A stretch of 42,393 nt of DNA from Acidobacteria subdivision 13 bacterium RH2 MAG17b (GCA_002197525.1 NFUN01000062.1:1-42393); one strand, 5' to 3'. Shown: positions 1 to 10,031, counted from the stretch's first letter. The notes: generated by a model not told the origin, from the sequence alone. Made by a program: numbers and translations.

Positions 1-140
1 CCTCCGTGAACCGGTTTGATTTCATCGCTCGTCCTCCTGGGCTTGTTATACCCCGGAAGACTCACATTGCTACTGCTCCAGTTTTTGGGGGGCAGGTCAC
101 GACTCCCCCTCATTTCTTTTGGATGACACGCCCTTCCGCG

Positions 141-200
141 CCGCTTATGCGTTGCCCCTCATCATCGCACACATCGCAAACAGCGCGATGCGCCACCCGC
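141..200. repeat. Dispersed palindromic repeat, family R2, copy A
   Basis: This stretch ends in GCGATGCGCCACCCGC and contains ATCGCACACATCGCAAA, which can fold on GCGATG. It is almost identical over about 58 bases to 11829-11887. Shorter relatives lie at 401-437, 8501-8545 and 20151-20200. No gene was recognised in 1-499; the short reading frames there run across repeats. Confidence 0.75.
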
Positions 201-261
201 GATGAGCCTTGGAGTGCGGCAGCGTAGCTGCCGCCTTATTTAGCCCATGGTTTGGAGTCGC

Positions 262-399
262 GTAGCGCAGAGTTGTTCTGTAACTCTGCGGCTTGTGCGT
301 TTGTTGCGCGTCGCTGTTGAATTGCAGAGGGGGAATCTGTTGAAATCCAACCTGAAAAGCCGCAGAGTAATCCGCCTGGGGCGGACAACTCTGCGCTAC
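262..399. repeat. Dispersed repeat R1, copy 1 (MITE-like)
   Basis: A 138-base element bounded by perfect 13-base inverted repeats, GTAGCGCAGAGTT at 262-274 and AACTCTGCGCTAC at 387-399. Inside lies a second inverted pair, AACTCTGCGGC at about 282-292 against GCCGCAGAGT at about 359-368. A second element with the same four arms but a different centre lies at 8168-8358. No coding sequence is visible inside. The design resembles a non-autonomous mobile element, but no target duplication is evident. Confidence 0.75.
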
Positions 400-400
400 G

Positions 401-437
401 CCGGGTGGCGCACACATCTTTTCGATGTGTGCGATCT
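401..437. repeat. Dispersed palindromic repeat, family R2, copy B
   Basis: It reads GGGTGGCGCACACATC, a short loop, then GATGTGTGCGATC, so the two sides pair in a hairpin. It directly abuts the R1 element ending at 399. Related copies are at 141-200, 8501-8545, 11829-11887 and 20151-20200. Confidence 0.7.
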
Positions 438-499
438 ACGCGGGCCGAAATCCGCCACCCTGTCGGGAGTCGATGCGCCCGTGCCAAACAACACCGCAG

Positions 500-856
500 T
501 CAGTTCTCGCCTTCCGGCTCGTCGAGCAGGCTTCGTATCTCGCGACGCAACGCCGGCAGGCTTGCTTCCAGCACTCCCCAAACGACTTCGTTCGAAACGG
601 AGGCATAGCCATGGCTCAAACGATTGCGGAAGGCAATGATCCGGCGCGAGTCAGTGATGCGATTAGCAACGCCCGGGTCCACGAGCAAGGCCTGATTCAG
701 AGCCTCTCCGGCGACCTCAAACTACCGCTCAACGGCGGATTGGAGCAGAGGGCTCGCCTCGTAATCTGCAAGGCTTTTGCCAGCCGTGAACTGCACCAGC
801 AACTCGCAGGCTTCAGCGATATCGAAAAGGTACTTGCGAACCTCAAGCCGCGGCAT
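500..856 (-). pseudogene. hepT: HepT-like HEPN toxin, interrupted by in-frame TAG
   Basis: The frame starts at ATG 856, overlapping the end of the MntA-type gene by 14 bases, and reads MPRLEVRKYLFDIAEAC onward. After residue 44 (LLQSAVER) an in-frame TAG at 724-722 stops it. The same frame then continues open as FEVAGEALNQA to the HEPN motif RNRLSHGY (R-X4-H-X-Y, the RNase site of the family) and ends with a stop at about 500. In HepT proteins the stop position is usually glutamine (ERQFEIIGEAL), so one C-to-T change CAG to TAG explains it. The catalytic motif is downstream of the stop, so the product should be inactive unless the codon is read through. Identity as HepT rests on motif, size and pairing. 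Confidence 0.8.
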
Positions 857-1154
857 AGAGCAGCACCTGGGTTTCTTCAACAGCCCGCTTGAAATATGGG
901 TTTCGAATGGGACCGGGTTCGACCAAATCAACCGGAAGGCCCAACAACTGTTCGAGGTCTTCCTGCAAGCCGAAATAGCTATCGGCATGTTGAGAAGGGG
1001 TGAGAGGCTCAAACTCAACCAGCAAGTCCACGTCACTCGATGCCGGGTTAAAACTGCTGTCCAACGCCGAACCGAAAAGCGCGAGTCTCCGCACGTGGCG
1101 CTCGCGGCATATCTGAGTTAGATCATCCAACTTGCTTTCAATCAGGGCATTCAT
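843..1154 (-). CDS. mntA: MntA-type minimal nucleotidyltransferase (antitoxin)
   Basis: A 103-residue protein with the nucleotidyltransferase signature GSALDSSFNPASSDVDLLVEF, that is GSX10DXD (written here with its spacing; the two aspartates sit in DVD). This is the hallmark of MntA, which in the MntA-HepT system AMPylates and silences the HEPN toxin encoded beside it. Length is normal for the family and the frame is intact. Its stop TGA at 845-843 lies inside the start of the HepT frame, the usual overlapping order. Because the toxin gene carries an amber stop, this antitoxin may be an orphan remnant. No recognisable promoter was assigned. Confidence 0.85.
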   Translation of the reverse strand: MNALIESKLDDLTQICRERHVRRLALFGSALDSSFNPASSDVDLLVEFEPLTPSQHADSYFGLQEDLEQLLGLPVDLVEPGPIRNPYFKRAVEETQVLLYAAA

Positions 1155-1475
1155 CAGTCAGCTCACATTCCCACAGGATAGCTGAGTTTCTTCAAGTTTT
1201 GACCGATTTAAGCGCGCGGCGATTTCATCTGTCGTCGCATTCATGCAGAAGTCCGGAACATCAGCGCTCGCCTCATGGGCAGACATTAACTCCGCCGCGT
1301 GTCACCAGGTGATGCGTTCCGCCATCGCCTGCTCCCGCCTTCAGCGGACAGATCATGCGCACTCTCAACCGGACATTTCATAGGCTAACGGCTGCGCGGC
1401 CTGATCACTTGACATCCGTTTGTACCATCCTCTAACGTAACGTATGAGTTCTGACGCCAGCAGAAAGACCGGCAG
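1155..1475. other. Intergenic region upstream of glgA
   Basis: A 321-base gap between the divergent mntA and glgA starts. No convincing reading frame or structured RNA was seen. The only recognisable signal is the candidate promoter near its right end. Confidence 0.5.
1409..1438 (+). promoter_or_regulatory. Candidate sigma-70 promoter for glgA
   Basis: A perfect -35 TTGACA at 1409-1414 is followed after 18 bases by a weak -10 TAACGT at 1433-1438. It lies about 40 bases upstream of the glgA start. The -10 box matches the consensus poorly, so this is tentative. Confidence 0.35.
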
Positions 1476-2942
1476 ATGAAAGTCTTCTTTGTAGCATCCG
1501 AGTGCGTACCTTTCTCAAAGACCGGCGGTCTGGCGGACGTGGTGGGCGCATTGCCGGAAGCGCTGGCTGCTCTCGGCCACGAAGTGAGCGTGATCATCCC
1601 GCGTTACCGGGCGACCAAGCCCGGCTCTCCGCTGCCTACCACTGAGAACCTGACCATACCGCTCAGCTCGGGTTTCAAATTTGCCGCGCTTCAGCGGGGC
1701 GGCGTGGTGAAGGGCGTGCAACACTATCTCGTGGATTGCCCGGAGCTGTTTGACCGCGACGGCCTGTATCAGACCAAGGACGGAAAGGATTACCCCGATA
1801 ACGCCACGCGCTTTGCAGCGTTCTCCCTGGCCGCAATCGAGGGCATCAAGCGCCTGGGGGAGCCGCCGCGCGTCATTCACTGCCACGACTGGCAGACCTC
1901 GCTCGTCCCGGTTTATTTGAACACGCTTTACGCCGGTGACCGGTTCTTCCGGGAGACGTCCACCGTGCTCACCATTCACAATCTGGGCTACCAGGGCCTG
2001 TTTCCGGCAGATATTCTGCCGAAAATTACGCTGGATTGGAGCGTGTTTCACATCGAGGGGCTGGAGTTTTTCAGCAAGGTGAATTATCTGAAAGGCGGCA
2101 TTCTATTCTCTGATTTCATCACCACCGTCAGCCGCAAGTACGCCGCTGAAATTCAGACCCCGGAATTCGGCTACGGGCTGGACGGCGTCCTGCGTTCGCG
2201 CGCCGGCCGTCTGCAGGGCATTCTGAACGGCGTTGATTACGACGCTTGGAACCCCGCCACTGATCCTCTGATCCCGGCGCATTACACGGCGGCGAATTTA
2301 GCGGGCAAAAGGGTTTGCAAAAAAGAGCTGCTCGTCAAGATGGGCGTTTCCGCCCCAAATCTCGATCTCCCGGTCATTGGCATCGTTTCGCGCTTCGCCA
2401 CGCAGAAGGGGTTCGACCTCATCGAACACATTGCCGCGGATCTGGCGGCCATGGATGCTTACGTGGTCGCGCTGGGTGCTGGAGAGCCTCAGTACGAATC
2501 GCTCTTCCGGGCGCTCGCCGAGCAGCATCCCGATAAATTTCTCGTGAGAGTGGCTTACGATAATGAGTTGGCGCATCAGATTGAGGCCGGCTCAGATATT
2601 TTCCTGATGCCCTCGCGCTATGAGCCTTGCGGGCTGAATCAGATTTACAGCCTCAAGTACGGCGCCGTACCCGTGGTGAGGGCCACCGGCGGGTTGGATG
2701 ACACCATTCAGGACTTTGACGGAACGAATGGCACCGGCTTTAAGTTCAGCGAATATTCCGCTCCCGCGCTGCTCGGCGCGCTCCAACGCGCCATCGATGC
2801 CTACCGCCAGCCCGCGTCCTGGACGCGCCTCTTGCAAAACGGGATGAGCAAGGACTTCTCCTGGCCTGTCTCGGCCCGGGCCTACGCCCAGGTCTATCAG
2901 CAGGCGAGCGCTGCTGGGGCTAGAATCCAAGCAGCCTCTTGA
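1476..2942 (+). CDS. glgA: Glycogen synthase (ADP-glucose type)
   Basis: A 488-residue GT5-family glycosyltransferase that adds glucose from ADP-glucose to the non-reducing end of alpha-1,4-glucan. The N terminus reads MKVFFVASECVPFSKTGGLADV; K15-T-G-G is the ADP-glucose binding motif. The second Rossmann half carries GIVSRFATQKGFDL and the C-terminal catalytic block SRYEPCGLNQIYSLKYG followed by ATGGLDD. Length matches bacterial GlgA. The ATG at 1476 is chosen because KVFFVASE begins immediately, as in homologues; the upstream ribosome site is weak. trxA follows after 60 bases, and no other glycogen gene is in the window. Confidence 0.96.
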   Translation: MKVFFVASECVPFSKTGGLADVVGALPEALAALGHEVSVIIPRYRATKPGSPLPTTENLTIPLSSGFKFAALQRGGVVKGVQHYLVDCPELFDRDGLYQTKDGKDYPDNATRFAAFSLAAIEGIKRLGEPPRVIHCHDWQTSLVPVYLNTLYAGDRFFRETSTVLTIHNLGYQGLFPADILPKITLDWSVFHIEGLEFFSKVNYLKGGILFSDFITTVSRKYAAEIQTPEFGYGLDGVLRSRAGRLQGILNGVDYDAWNPATDPLIPAHYTAANLAGKRVCKKELLVKMGVSAPNLDLPVIGIVSRFATQKGFDLIEHIAADLAAMDAYVVALGAGEPQYESLFRALAEQHPDKFLVRVAYDNELAHQIEAGSDIFLMPSRYEPCGLNQIYSLKYGAVPVVRATGGLDDTIQDFDGTNGTGFKFSEYSAPALLGALQRAIDAYRQPASWTRLLQNGMSKDFSWPVSARAYAQVYQQASAAGARIQAAS

Positions 2943-2956
2943 ACATCTAATGGATG

Positions 2957-2980
2957 TGGGCGGGAAAACTGACCCGCCCA
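2957..2980 (+). terminator. GC hairpin between glgA and trxA
   Basis: TGGGCGGG pairs perfectly with CCCGCCCA around an 8-base loop. Only a short AAATTT follows, so it may be a weak terminator or a processing hairpin rather than a full intrinsic terminator. Confidence 0.4.
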
Positions 2981-3002
2981 AATTTAGAGGATAGGAAACT
3001 AC

Positions 3003-4882
<1,880 letters not shown>

Positions 4883-4900
4883 TAGTAGCGAGTAATGCAG

Positions 4901-5040
4901 GCTTCGCCTCAGACCGGCGAGCCGTGGCCCCTCACCCATCCCGCTTTGCGGTCCACCCCCGATCGGGGGAGAGGGTCTGGAAGTGGGGGGGGCGGAAACT
5001 TGACTCATTCGCATCAGGTGTCGCAAATCTAAGATTCTAG
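4901..5040. repeat. Dispersed repeat R3, copy 1
   Basis: It contains CTCCGCCTCAGAC-like sequence, GGCCCCTCACCC, a CACCCCCGATCGGGGGAGAG palindrome and then GGAAACTTGACTCATTCGCA followed by GATTCTAG. The same order of blocks, with scattered changes, is found at 27335-27468. Each copy lies between a gene end and the next gene. It fills most of the purA-moeA gap; no reading frame is convincing. Confidence 0.7.
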
Positions 5041-5124
5041 GGAGAACGGTAAATGATGGCAGCCTTCGCCACCATTTAACTGCTCCGGTTAATAATCTTC
5101 CAGGCCCAGCCACGCGGACCTCCG

Positions 5125-6336
5125 ATGATCCTTAGTTACGAGCAAGCCTTGTGCACGGTCAAAGAGAAGATAACGGCCGTTCCACTCCGGCTTGCTACCC
5201 AGTTCGTACCTCTCGAACAGGCGCTCGGCCGCGTTCTCGCTGTCGACGTAAGGGCGGACCGCGACTACCCTCCCTTTCACCGTTCCGCACGTGATGGTTA
5301 CGCTGTGCGATCGCAGGACCTGCTCACTGCGCCTGTCGCGCTGGAATGCATCGGCGAGGTTGCGGCGGGCGGCCATTTTGAAGGTGAGGTCGGGGCCGGA
5401 CAATGCACCGGCATCATGACCGGCGCTCCGCTCCCCGACGGCGCGGATGCTGTGGTGATGATCGAACAGACCGCCGCGCAGGGCTCTCGTATCGAATTCC
5501 GGCAGACGGCGCGGCCTTTCGATAACATCGTCCGGAAGGGAAGCGAAGCCCCGGCAGGAAGCCTGGCGCTGCCTCGGGGAAGCAAGCTGGGCGCTAGCGA
5601 GATAGGTCTTCTTGCGGCGAACGGCGTCACGCAGGCTGAGGTTTTCCGCAAGCCGCGCGTCGCCATTCTTCCCACCGGCAATGAGCTTGTGCGGGCCGGA
5701 ACAAACCCGCAGTGGTTCCAGATTCGCGATAGCAATGCCGCCGCGCTCGCCGCGCAGGTGACTGGGAGCTGCGGTGAACCCTGGCGGATCGGGATTGCTG
5801 CCGACCGGGAGGAAATTTTACGGGCGCTCATCGAGCAAGGCCTCGAAGCTGATCTGTTGCTTATCACGGGCGGCGTCTCGGTGGGGAAGTACGACCTGGT
5901 GGAGCGCGTTTTGGAACAACTCGGAGCGGAATTTTATTTTCGCGCCGCCGCCATACGGCCTGGCAAGCCGGTGGTTTTTGGCCGCGTGCGAGACAGGTTT
6001 TTCTTCGGTCTGCCCGGAAACCCAGTTTCCACCTTCGTGACGTTTGAGCTGTTCGTTCGACCCGCGCTTGGCGTGCTGGCCGGGGCGGCGTTTGAAGAGC
6101 CGGTGTTCTTGCGCGCCCGTCTGGCAAACGCCCGCGCGGGCAAGGCTGGCCTCACTGTGTTCGTGCCTGCGCGCGTTCGGAAGATTGACGGCGAGCCCGT
6201 GGTGGATTGGGTGTCATCGCAGGGCTCGGGCGACCTGGTAAGCCTGGCCGCGGCGAATTGCTTTCTGGTGCAACACCCGGAGCAGACTTTGATGAACGCG
6301 GGCGACTGGGTTGACGTGTTGCTGCAATCCAGTTGA
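5125..6336 (+). CDS. moeA: Molybdopterin molybdenumtransferase MoeA
   Basis: A 403-residue MoeA that inserts molybdate into adenylylated molybdopterin in the cytoplasm. Motifs in order: PPFHRSARDGYAVRS near residue 50, TGIMTGAPLPDGADAVVMIE near 95, ILPTGNELV near 190, LLITGGVSVGKYDLV near 245, RPGKPVVFG and FFGLPGNPVS, then the C-terminal domain IV. Length fits the family. ATG 5125 begins just before the conserved start of domain I. It is followed by moaC after 21 bases, so a cofactor operon moeA-moaC-moaB is likely. Confidence 0.96.
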   Translation: MILSYEQALCTVKEKITAVPLRLATQFVPLEQALGRVLAVDVRADRDYPPFHRSARDGYAVRSQDLLTAPVALECIGEVAAGGHFEGEVGAGQCTGIMTGAPLPDGADAVVMIEQTAAQGSRIEFRQTARPFDNIVRKGSEAPAGSLALPRGSKLGASEIGLLAANGVTQAEVFRKPRVAILPTGNELVRAGTNPQWFQIRDSNAAALAAQVTGSCGEPWRIGIAADREEILRALIEQGLEADLLLITGGVSVGKYDLVERVLEQLGAEFYFRAAAIRPGKPVVFGRVRDRFFFGLPGNPVSTFVTFELFVRPALGVLAGAAFEEPVFLRARLANARAGKAGLTVFVPARVRKIDGEPVVDWVSSQGSGDLVSLAAANCFLVQHPEQTLMNAGDWVDVLLQSS

Positions 6337-6357
6337 CGCGAGAACGGAACAACGGCA

Positions 6358-6834
6358 GTGACCACACCTCGAAAGCTCAGCCATTACGATGCGCGCGGCC
6401 GCGCCCGCATGGTTGACGTTTCCGCAAAGACCGAAACGGTCCGGCAGGCGGTGGCTGAGGCGCGGGTGAAGATGAGCGCTAAGACGCTCAAGGCCCTGCG
6501 AAACAATCCCAAAGGCGATCCGCTTGAAATCGCCCGCATCGCCGGCATCGCCGCGGCCAAGCGCACCGCGGAGCTGATTCCGCTCTGCCATCCCCTGCTC
6601 TTGAGCCACGTGGATGTCGAGGCGCGCGTGGTGCGCGGCGGAATTCACCTGATCTCGACCGTGCGTTCCACAGGACCGACGGGCGTGGAGATGGAAGCGC
6701 TCACCGCCGCCGCCCTGGCCGCTCTTACCGTCTACGACATGTGCAAGGCTCTCGACCGCGGCATCGAGATCACTGGCATTCGGTTGCTGGAGAAATCGGG
6801 CGGCAAGAGCGGGGCGTTCCGAAGAAAGCGGTAG
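6358..6834 (+). CDS. moaC: Cyclic pyranopterin monophosphate synthase MoaC
   Basis: A 158-residue MoaC, which acts with MoaA to turn GTP into cyclic pyranopterin monophosphate, the first step of molybdenum cofactor synthesis. It begins near [18 protein letters not shown] and carries [15 protein letters not shown], the [21 protein letters not shown] core and the active-site KSGGKSG near the end. The start is GTG 6358, 21 bases after moeA; no better start is available. Full family length. No moaA is in this window, so the partner enzyme must be encoded elsewhere. Confidence 0.96.
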   Translation: MTTPRKLSHYDARGRARMVDVSAKTETVRQAVAEARVKMSAKTLKALRNNPKGDPLEIARIAGIAAAKRTAELIPLCHPLLLSHVDVEARVVRGGIHLISTVRSTGPTGVEMEALTAAALAALTVYDMCKALDRGIEITGIRLLEKSGGKSGAFRRKR

Positions 6835-6942
6835 GCTTCGGCTCCGTCAAAACGCTTGCTGGCCGCTTTGCGCCTCAGCGCCTTTGGATGAGATAGCTCT
6901 TTCGAGCAACTTCTGAGCCATTACATCGTCTTCGTGGTCCCC

Positions 6943-7431
6943 ATGGCAAATCCTCTTCGCGCTAAAATTCTGGTCTTGAGCGATGCGTGCTCGCGCGGCG
7001 AACGCCAAGACCTTTCAGGCCCGGCTGTGCGTGCAATCCTTGAGGCGCGCGATTGGACGGTTGTGGATTCAAAGGTTCTGCCTGACGATTTCGATTTGAT
7101 CAGCAAGACGCTTGAGGAATGGGCGGACGCAGGCGAATGCGACGCCATCTTCACGAGCGGGGGCACGGGCCTCGCTCCGCGCGACGTGACGCCGGAGGCG
7201 ACGCGCGCCGTGATTCAAAAAGAAATTCCAGGGCTGGCGGAACTGATGCGCGCGGAAGGTCTGAAGAAAACCCGGCGCGCGGCGCTCTCGCGCGGATTGG
7301 CCGGCGTGCGTCGCGGCACATTAATCGTCAATCTGCCCGGCAGTCCACGCGGCGCACAGGAGTCGCTGGAAAGCATCGTGGAGCTATTACCCCACGCCGT
7401 GGACATCGCGCAAGGCCGGACAAGGCATTAG
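6943..7431 (+). CDS. moaB: MoaB/Mog-family molybdopterin adenylyltransferase
   Basis: A 162-residue MoaB/MogA-type protein that adenylylates molybdopterin before metal insertion by MoeA. The diagnostic block FTSGGTGLAPRDVTPEAT lies near residue 70-87 and NLPGSPRGAQESLE near 130. ATG 6943 is chosen; a GTG at 6934 would add three residues and neither has a clear ribosome site. It lies about 100 bases after moaC and completes the local molybdenum cofactor cluster. MoaB and Mog cannot be separated from sequence alone. Confidence 0.92.
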   Translation: MANPLRAKILVLSDACSRGERQDLSGPAVRAILEARDWTVVDSKVLPDDFDLISKTLEEWADAGECDAIFTSGGTGLAPRDVTPEATRAVIQKEIPGLAELMRAEGLKKTRRAALSRGLAGVRRGTLIVNLPGSPRGAQESLESIVELLPHAVDIAQGRTRH

Positions 7432-7484
7432 GATTAGGAGTAGTTGCGGCAGTGTGCTTTGGCTTCCCGCTTCACATGCTAACG

Positions 7485-7645
7485 AGAAAGTGTGACCCCA
7501 ATCCGTCGATAAGGGGGCGGAGCAGTTTACTCAGCCGGGATTCCGGAGCTCTGCGCCAGCAGCCTCCCACCTGCGCTGACGCCGAGGCAGAGTGCAACAC
7601 TGAGAATTGCGCATAGCGGAATAACGCGGCGAGATCTCACACTTT
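7485..7645. mobile_element. Possible small MITE-like element
   Basis: A 161-base stretch bounded by perfect 10-base inverted repeats, GAAAGTGTGA at 7485-7494 and TCACACTTTC at 7636-7645. Nothing inside looks coding. The left end continues CCCCAATC. It could be an internally deleted insertion sequence, but no target duplication was recognised. Confidence 0.4.
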
Positions 7646-7680
7646 CATGGTATGCGTCCGCGCCGATGAGTTCAACCCAA

Positions 7681-7726
7681 TGTTCTCGTCCGGTAGATTA
7701 GCGACTTTCAAAGTCCTTCCGTGAGG
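7681..7726 (-). mobile_element. Relic of an IS3-type element end
   Basis: TGTTCTCGTCCGGTAGATTA and the bases that follow align closely with TGTACTCGTCCAGTAGATTA at 42303-42322, which directly follows an IS3-type transposase C terminus. Here the transposase sequence itself is not recognisable, so only a terminal scrap remains. Confidence 0.45.
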
Positions 7727-7864
7727 GGCAAGTCGAGTAGCCGGAAAAACGGATGGCCGCGCCCACAACCTGGGCCTGCAAACCGCCGGTTCGACGCTCC
7801 AGTCAAGCCGGCATCTTATTTATTCCACAAGACATAAGCGGAGCGCGACCTATCGCCTTTCGAT

Positions 7865-8101
7865 TCAACTGGTTTCTCCGCTTCGCTCCGGTTTGCTCGG
7901 CCGGTTTGCTCCGGTTTGCTCGTCTAATGTTTCTTTGTTTTCAATAGGATGCCGGTTTGCTAGGTTAAACATTCTCTTTTTCGCTTCCGTTCCCTCCCTA
8001 AGCAGGTCTTTTTGGGCATGGTTTAGCCCCCATTTTGAGGCTTCCCGGCGCTCTTTTTCCGCTGGGTTTATGAAGTCCGAAACTCGGTATGGATGTATCA
8101 T
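7865..8101 (-). CDS. Possible small protein of unknown function
   Basis: A 78-residue frame, highly charged, beginning MIHPYRVSDFINPAEKERRE. No family is recognised. Support comes from its position 28 bases behind a strong promoter whose -10 box sits inside a palindrome (8124-8157). Against it, there is no clear ribosome site, the C-terminal third is encoded by repeats of CCGGTTTGCT, and the surroundings are IS debris. It may be the start of a decayed gene. An overlapping frame on the plus strand looks less likely because it has no promoter. Confidence 0.35.
   Translation of the reverse strand: MIHPYRVSDFINPAEKERREASKWGLNHAQKDLLREGTEAKKRMFNLANRHPIENKETLDEQTGANRPSKPERSGETS
7888..7961. repeat. 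Short repeats of CCGGTTTGCT
   Basis: The 10-mer CCGGTTTGCT occurs at 7888-7897, 7901-7910, 7911-7920 and 7952-7961. Two copies are exactly adjacent. They lie within the 3' part of the minus-strand frame 7865-8101. Confidence 0.7.
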
Positions 8102-8123
8102 GTTTTCGCGCCGCCGCAGTACT

Positions 8124-8157
8124 AGCGTAGTTTACTACGCTATGTGCAGCGCGTCAA
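8124..8157 (-). promoter_or_regulatory. Promoter with palindromic operator-like site
   Basis: Read on the minus strand, -35 TTGACG (8157-8152), a 17-base spacer and -10 TAAACT (8134-8129) form a good sigma-70 promoter. The -10 lies in the middle of AGCGTAGTAAACTACGCT (8141-8124), whose 7-base arms are perfectly inverted. A repressor bound there would block the promoter. It points at the 78-residue frame starting at 8101. Confidence 0.55.
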
Positions 8158-8167
8158 GGAAAGCGGG

Positions 8168-8358
8168 GTAGCGCAGAGTTTCGTATTTAAAAAACTCTGC
8201 GGCATTTCCCTGGCAATATCGTTATGATTCGTCCTGATGTCTCGTGTGCAGCGGCTCGTTCTCTCCGGCCGTTTTTTGTAACCTGCCGGTTGCTTCAGGG
8301 ACAATGTGAATTTCAAAGCAACAGCCGCAGAGTTTGAAACGCACAAACTCTGCGCTAC
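8168..8358. repeat. Dispersed repeat R1, copy 2 (MITE-like)
   Basis: A 191-base element with the same perfect 13-base ends as the copy at 262-399 (GTAGCGCAGAGTT and AACTCTGCGCTAC) and the same inner arms (AACTCTGCGGC, GCCGCAGAGTT). The centre differs in sequence and length from copy 1. No gene is seen inside. Confidence 0.75.
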
Positions 8359-8500
8359 CTCGCTCTCAAGGGCGGGGTGATTCGCGTGCAGCGACCTCAT
8401 CAGCAATCGGATGCAGGGGGTGATGCGGGTGATGAAATAATGCGCGTGGTTTGAGCTGTGATAATAGGTCAAACGGGAGGCAGGGCATCCTGCGCTTGTG

Positions 8501-8545
8501 GATCGCACACATCGCAAAAAAAGCGCGATGTGTGCGCCACCCGGC
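8501..8545. repeat. Dispersed palindromic repeat, family R2, copy C
   Basis: GATCGCACACATCGC, an A-rich loop, then GCGATGTGTGCGCCACCC form a long hairpin. It ends about 40 bases before the protease-TPR gene and so lies in its leader or promoter region. Confidence 0.75.
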
Positions 8546-8588
8546 GGACTGATATAATCCGTGCTAGCCACCCAATGCCGAGGCGCGG

Positions 8589-9965
8589 ATGGACAAGATG
8601 ATGATTCGCCGAGAGGCCGTTTATCTCTCCTTCCTTTGCCTCGCTCTGTGCGCCGCTGGCGCAGGCGGTCAAACGCCAAGAAAGCCTACCCTGCCGCCGA
8701 GCCAACGGCCCCTTCCCGTGCTTTCTCCGCAGCAAATCTTCAAGCGCGTTTCGCCTTCCGTGATGGTCGTCGAATCGCTGGACGCGAAAGGTTCCGTCAC
8801 TGTCTCCGGCAGCGGCGTAGTAATCGCTCCGGGGCACATAGTCACCAACCGCCATGTGATCGAGGATGGCGTGAGCTACCGCGTGGAACACGGCGGCAAC
8901 AAATGGCCCGCCACGCTTGTTCGAGTCGATCCTGACCACGACCTCGCGGAGCTATCAATTGCCGGGTTTGACGCGCCCGCCGTTCGCGTCCGCGATTCAT
9001 CCACACTGGCCGTGGGCGAAATGGTTTACGCCATTGGCGCGCCGGAAGGTCTGGAGCTGACGATTTCCGAAGGCTTGATTTCCGGCTTGCGCGATTTCGA
9101 TAAGGACCGCGTAATTCAAACGTCCGCTGCCATCTCGCCCGGCTCAAGCGGTGGCGGTCTGTTCGACGCCGAAGGGCGGCTCGTAGGCATCACAACGTTT
9201 TATCTGAAAGAGGGCCAAAGCCTGAACTTCGCCCTGCCTGCCGAGTGGACGCTCGCCCTCAACCGCCAGCCCGCCAACGGCGCGCCCGCCGCTACCGAGA
9301 ACAGCCCCGCGTTCCAAGCTCTTGTGTGGTTCGAGGCCGGCGACAAGGCCTTCGATGAAGGCAAATACGATGCCGCCGCGCGTGCCCTTAAGGAGGGCCT
9401 CCGGCTGAAACCGAACGAGGGCATACGGTGGGCCGGTCTTGCCCTCGCCTATGAGGAGCTTGGTCAGCGTGACAAAGAGATCGAGGCCTACGAGCAGGGT
9501 GTCCGGATGGTGCCAAGCGACGGGCTCTTGTGGTGGTGGTTGGGCGACGCCTACCTTGGACGCGGCGACTACAAAAAGGCGGCTTTTGCCTACCAAGAGA
9601 CGGTTCGGCTGTCGCCCGATAACGAGATGGCGTGGGAGAGCTTGGAAGTTGCCGATCTGCAGCTCGGGCAGTACAACGAGGCGCTCAGCGCCGGGCAAGA
9701 AGCAGTCAAGTTGAAGCCGGATGACGAGGGGGCGTGGGACAACATGGGCACCGCTTACAACTTTCTCGCCAAATACGACAAGGCGGCCGAGTCCGAACAG
9801 GAAGCGATCCGACTGAAACCCGATGACGCACGCCCTTGGTTGGAACTTGGCCTTGCCTTCAAGGGGGAGGGTCGGCAGTCCGATGTCGTGAGGGTTTACG
9901 AGAAGCTGAAAGTCCTCGATCCCAAGCTGGCTGACAAATTCTTTCGAGCGGAAGTTCTTCCCTGA
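8589..9965 (+). CDS. Secreted trypsin-like serine protease with TPR repeats
   Basis: A 458-residue protein. An N-terminal hydrophobic segment (residues 11-27) is probably a signal peptide, placing it in the periplasm. Residues 50-220 are an HtrA/DegP-like chymotrypsin fold with the triad H89 (TNRHVI), D118 (DHDLAEL) and S187 (SPGSSGGG). Instead of PDZ domains the C-terminal half (about 230-455) holds six or so tetratricopeptide repeats with the typical A...A...Y/L pattern and LKP(N/D) turns. TPRs normally bind proteins, so they may choose substrates or partners; the substrate is unknown. Start ATG 8589; nearby ATGs at 8598 and 8601 are alternatives. A copy of its last 20 codons recurs at 10358-10423. 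Confidence 0.88.
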   Translation: MDKMMIRREAVYLSFLCLALCAAGAGGQTPRKPTLPPSQRPLPVLSPQQIFKRVSPSVMVVESLDAKGSVTVSGSGVVIAPGHIVTNRHVIEDGVSYRVEHGGNKWPATLVRVDPDHDLAELSIAGFDAPAVRVRDSSTLAVGEMVYAIGAPEGLELTISEGLISGLRDFDKDRVIQTSAAISPGSSGGGLFDAEGRLVGITTFYLKEGQSLNFALPAEWTLALNRQPANGAPAATENSPAFQALVWFEAGDKAFDEGKYDAAARALKEGLRLKPNEGIRWAGLALAYEELGQRDKEIEAYEQGVRMVPSDGLLWWWLGDAYLGRGDYKKAAFAYQETVRLSPDNEMAWESLEVADLQLGQYNEALSAGQEAVKLKPDDEGAWDNMGTAYNFLAKYDKAAESEQEAIRLKPDDARPWLELGLAFKGEGRQSDVVRVYEKLKVLDPKLADKFFRAEVLP

Positions 9966-10031
9966 GATACGACCCCGCGGCAGGGAAGAGGAACGCGAGA
10001 GAAGGGGGCCATCCAACAGGGAGGAATTCCG

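Noticed and set aside
8140-8679. 179-residue minus-strand frame
   Set aside because: Spans the R1 and R2 repeats and the start of the protease gene; no protein-like content.
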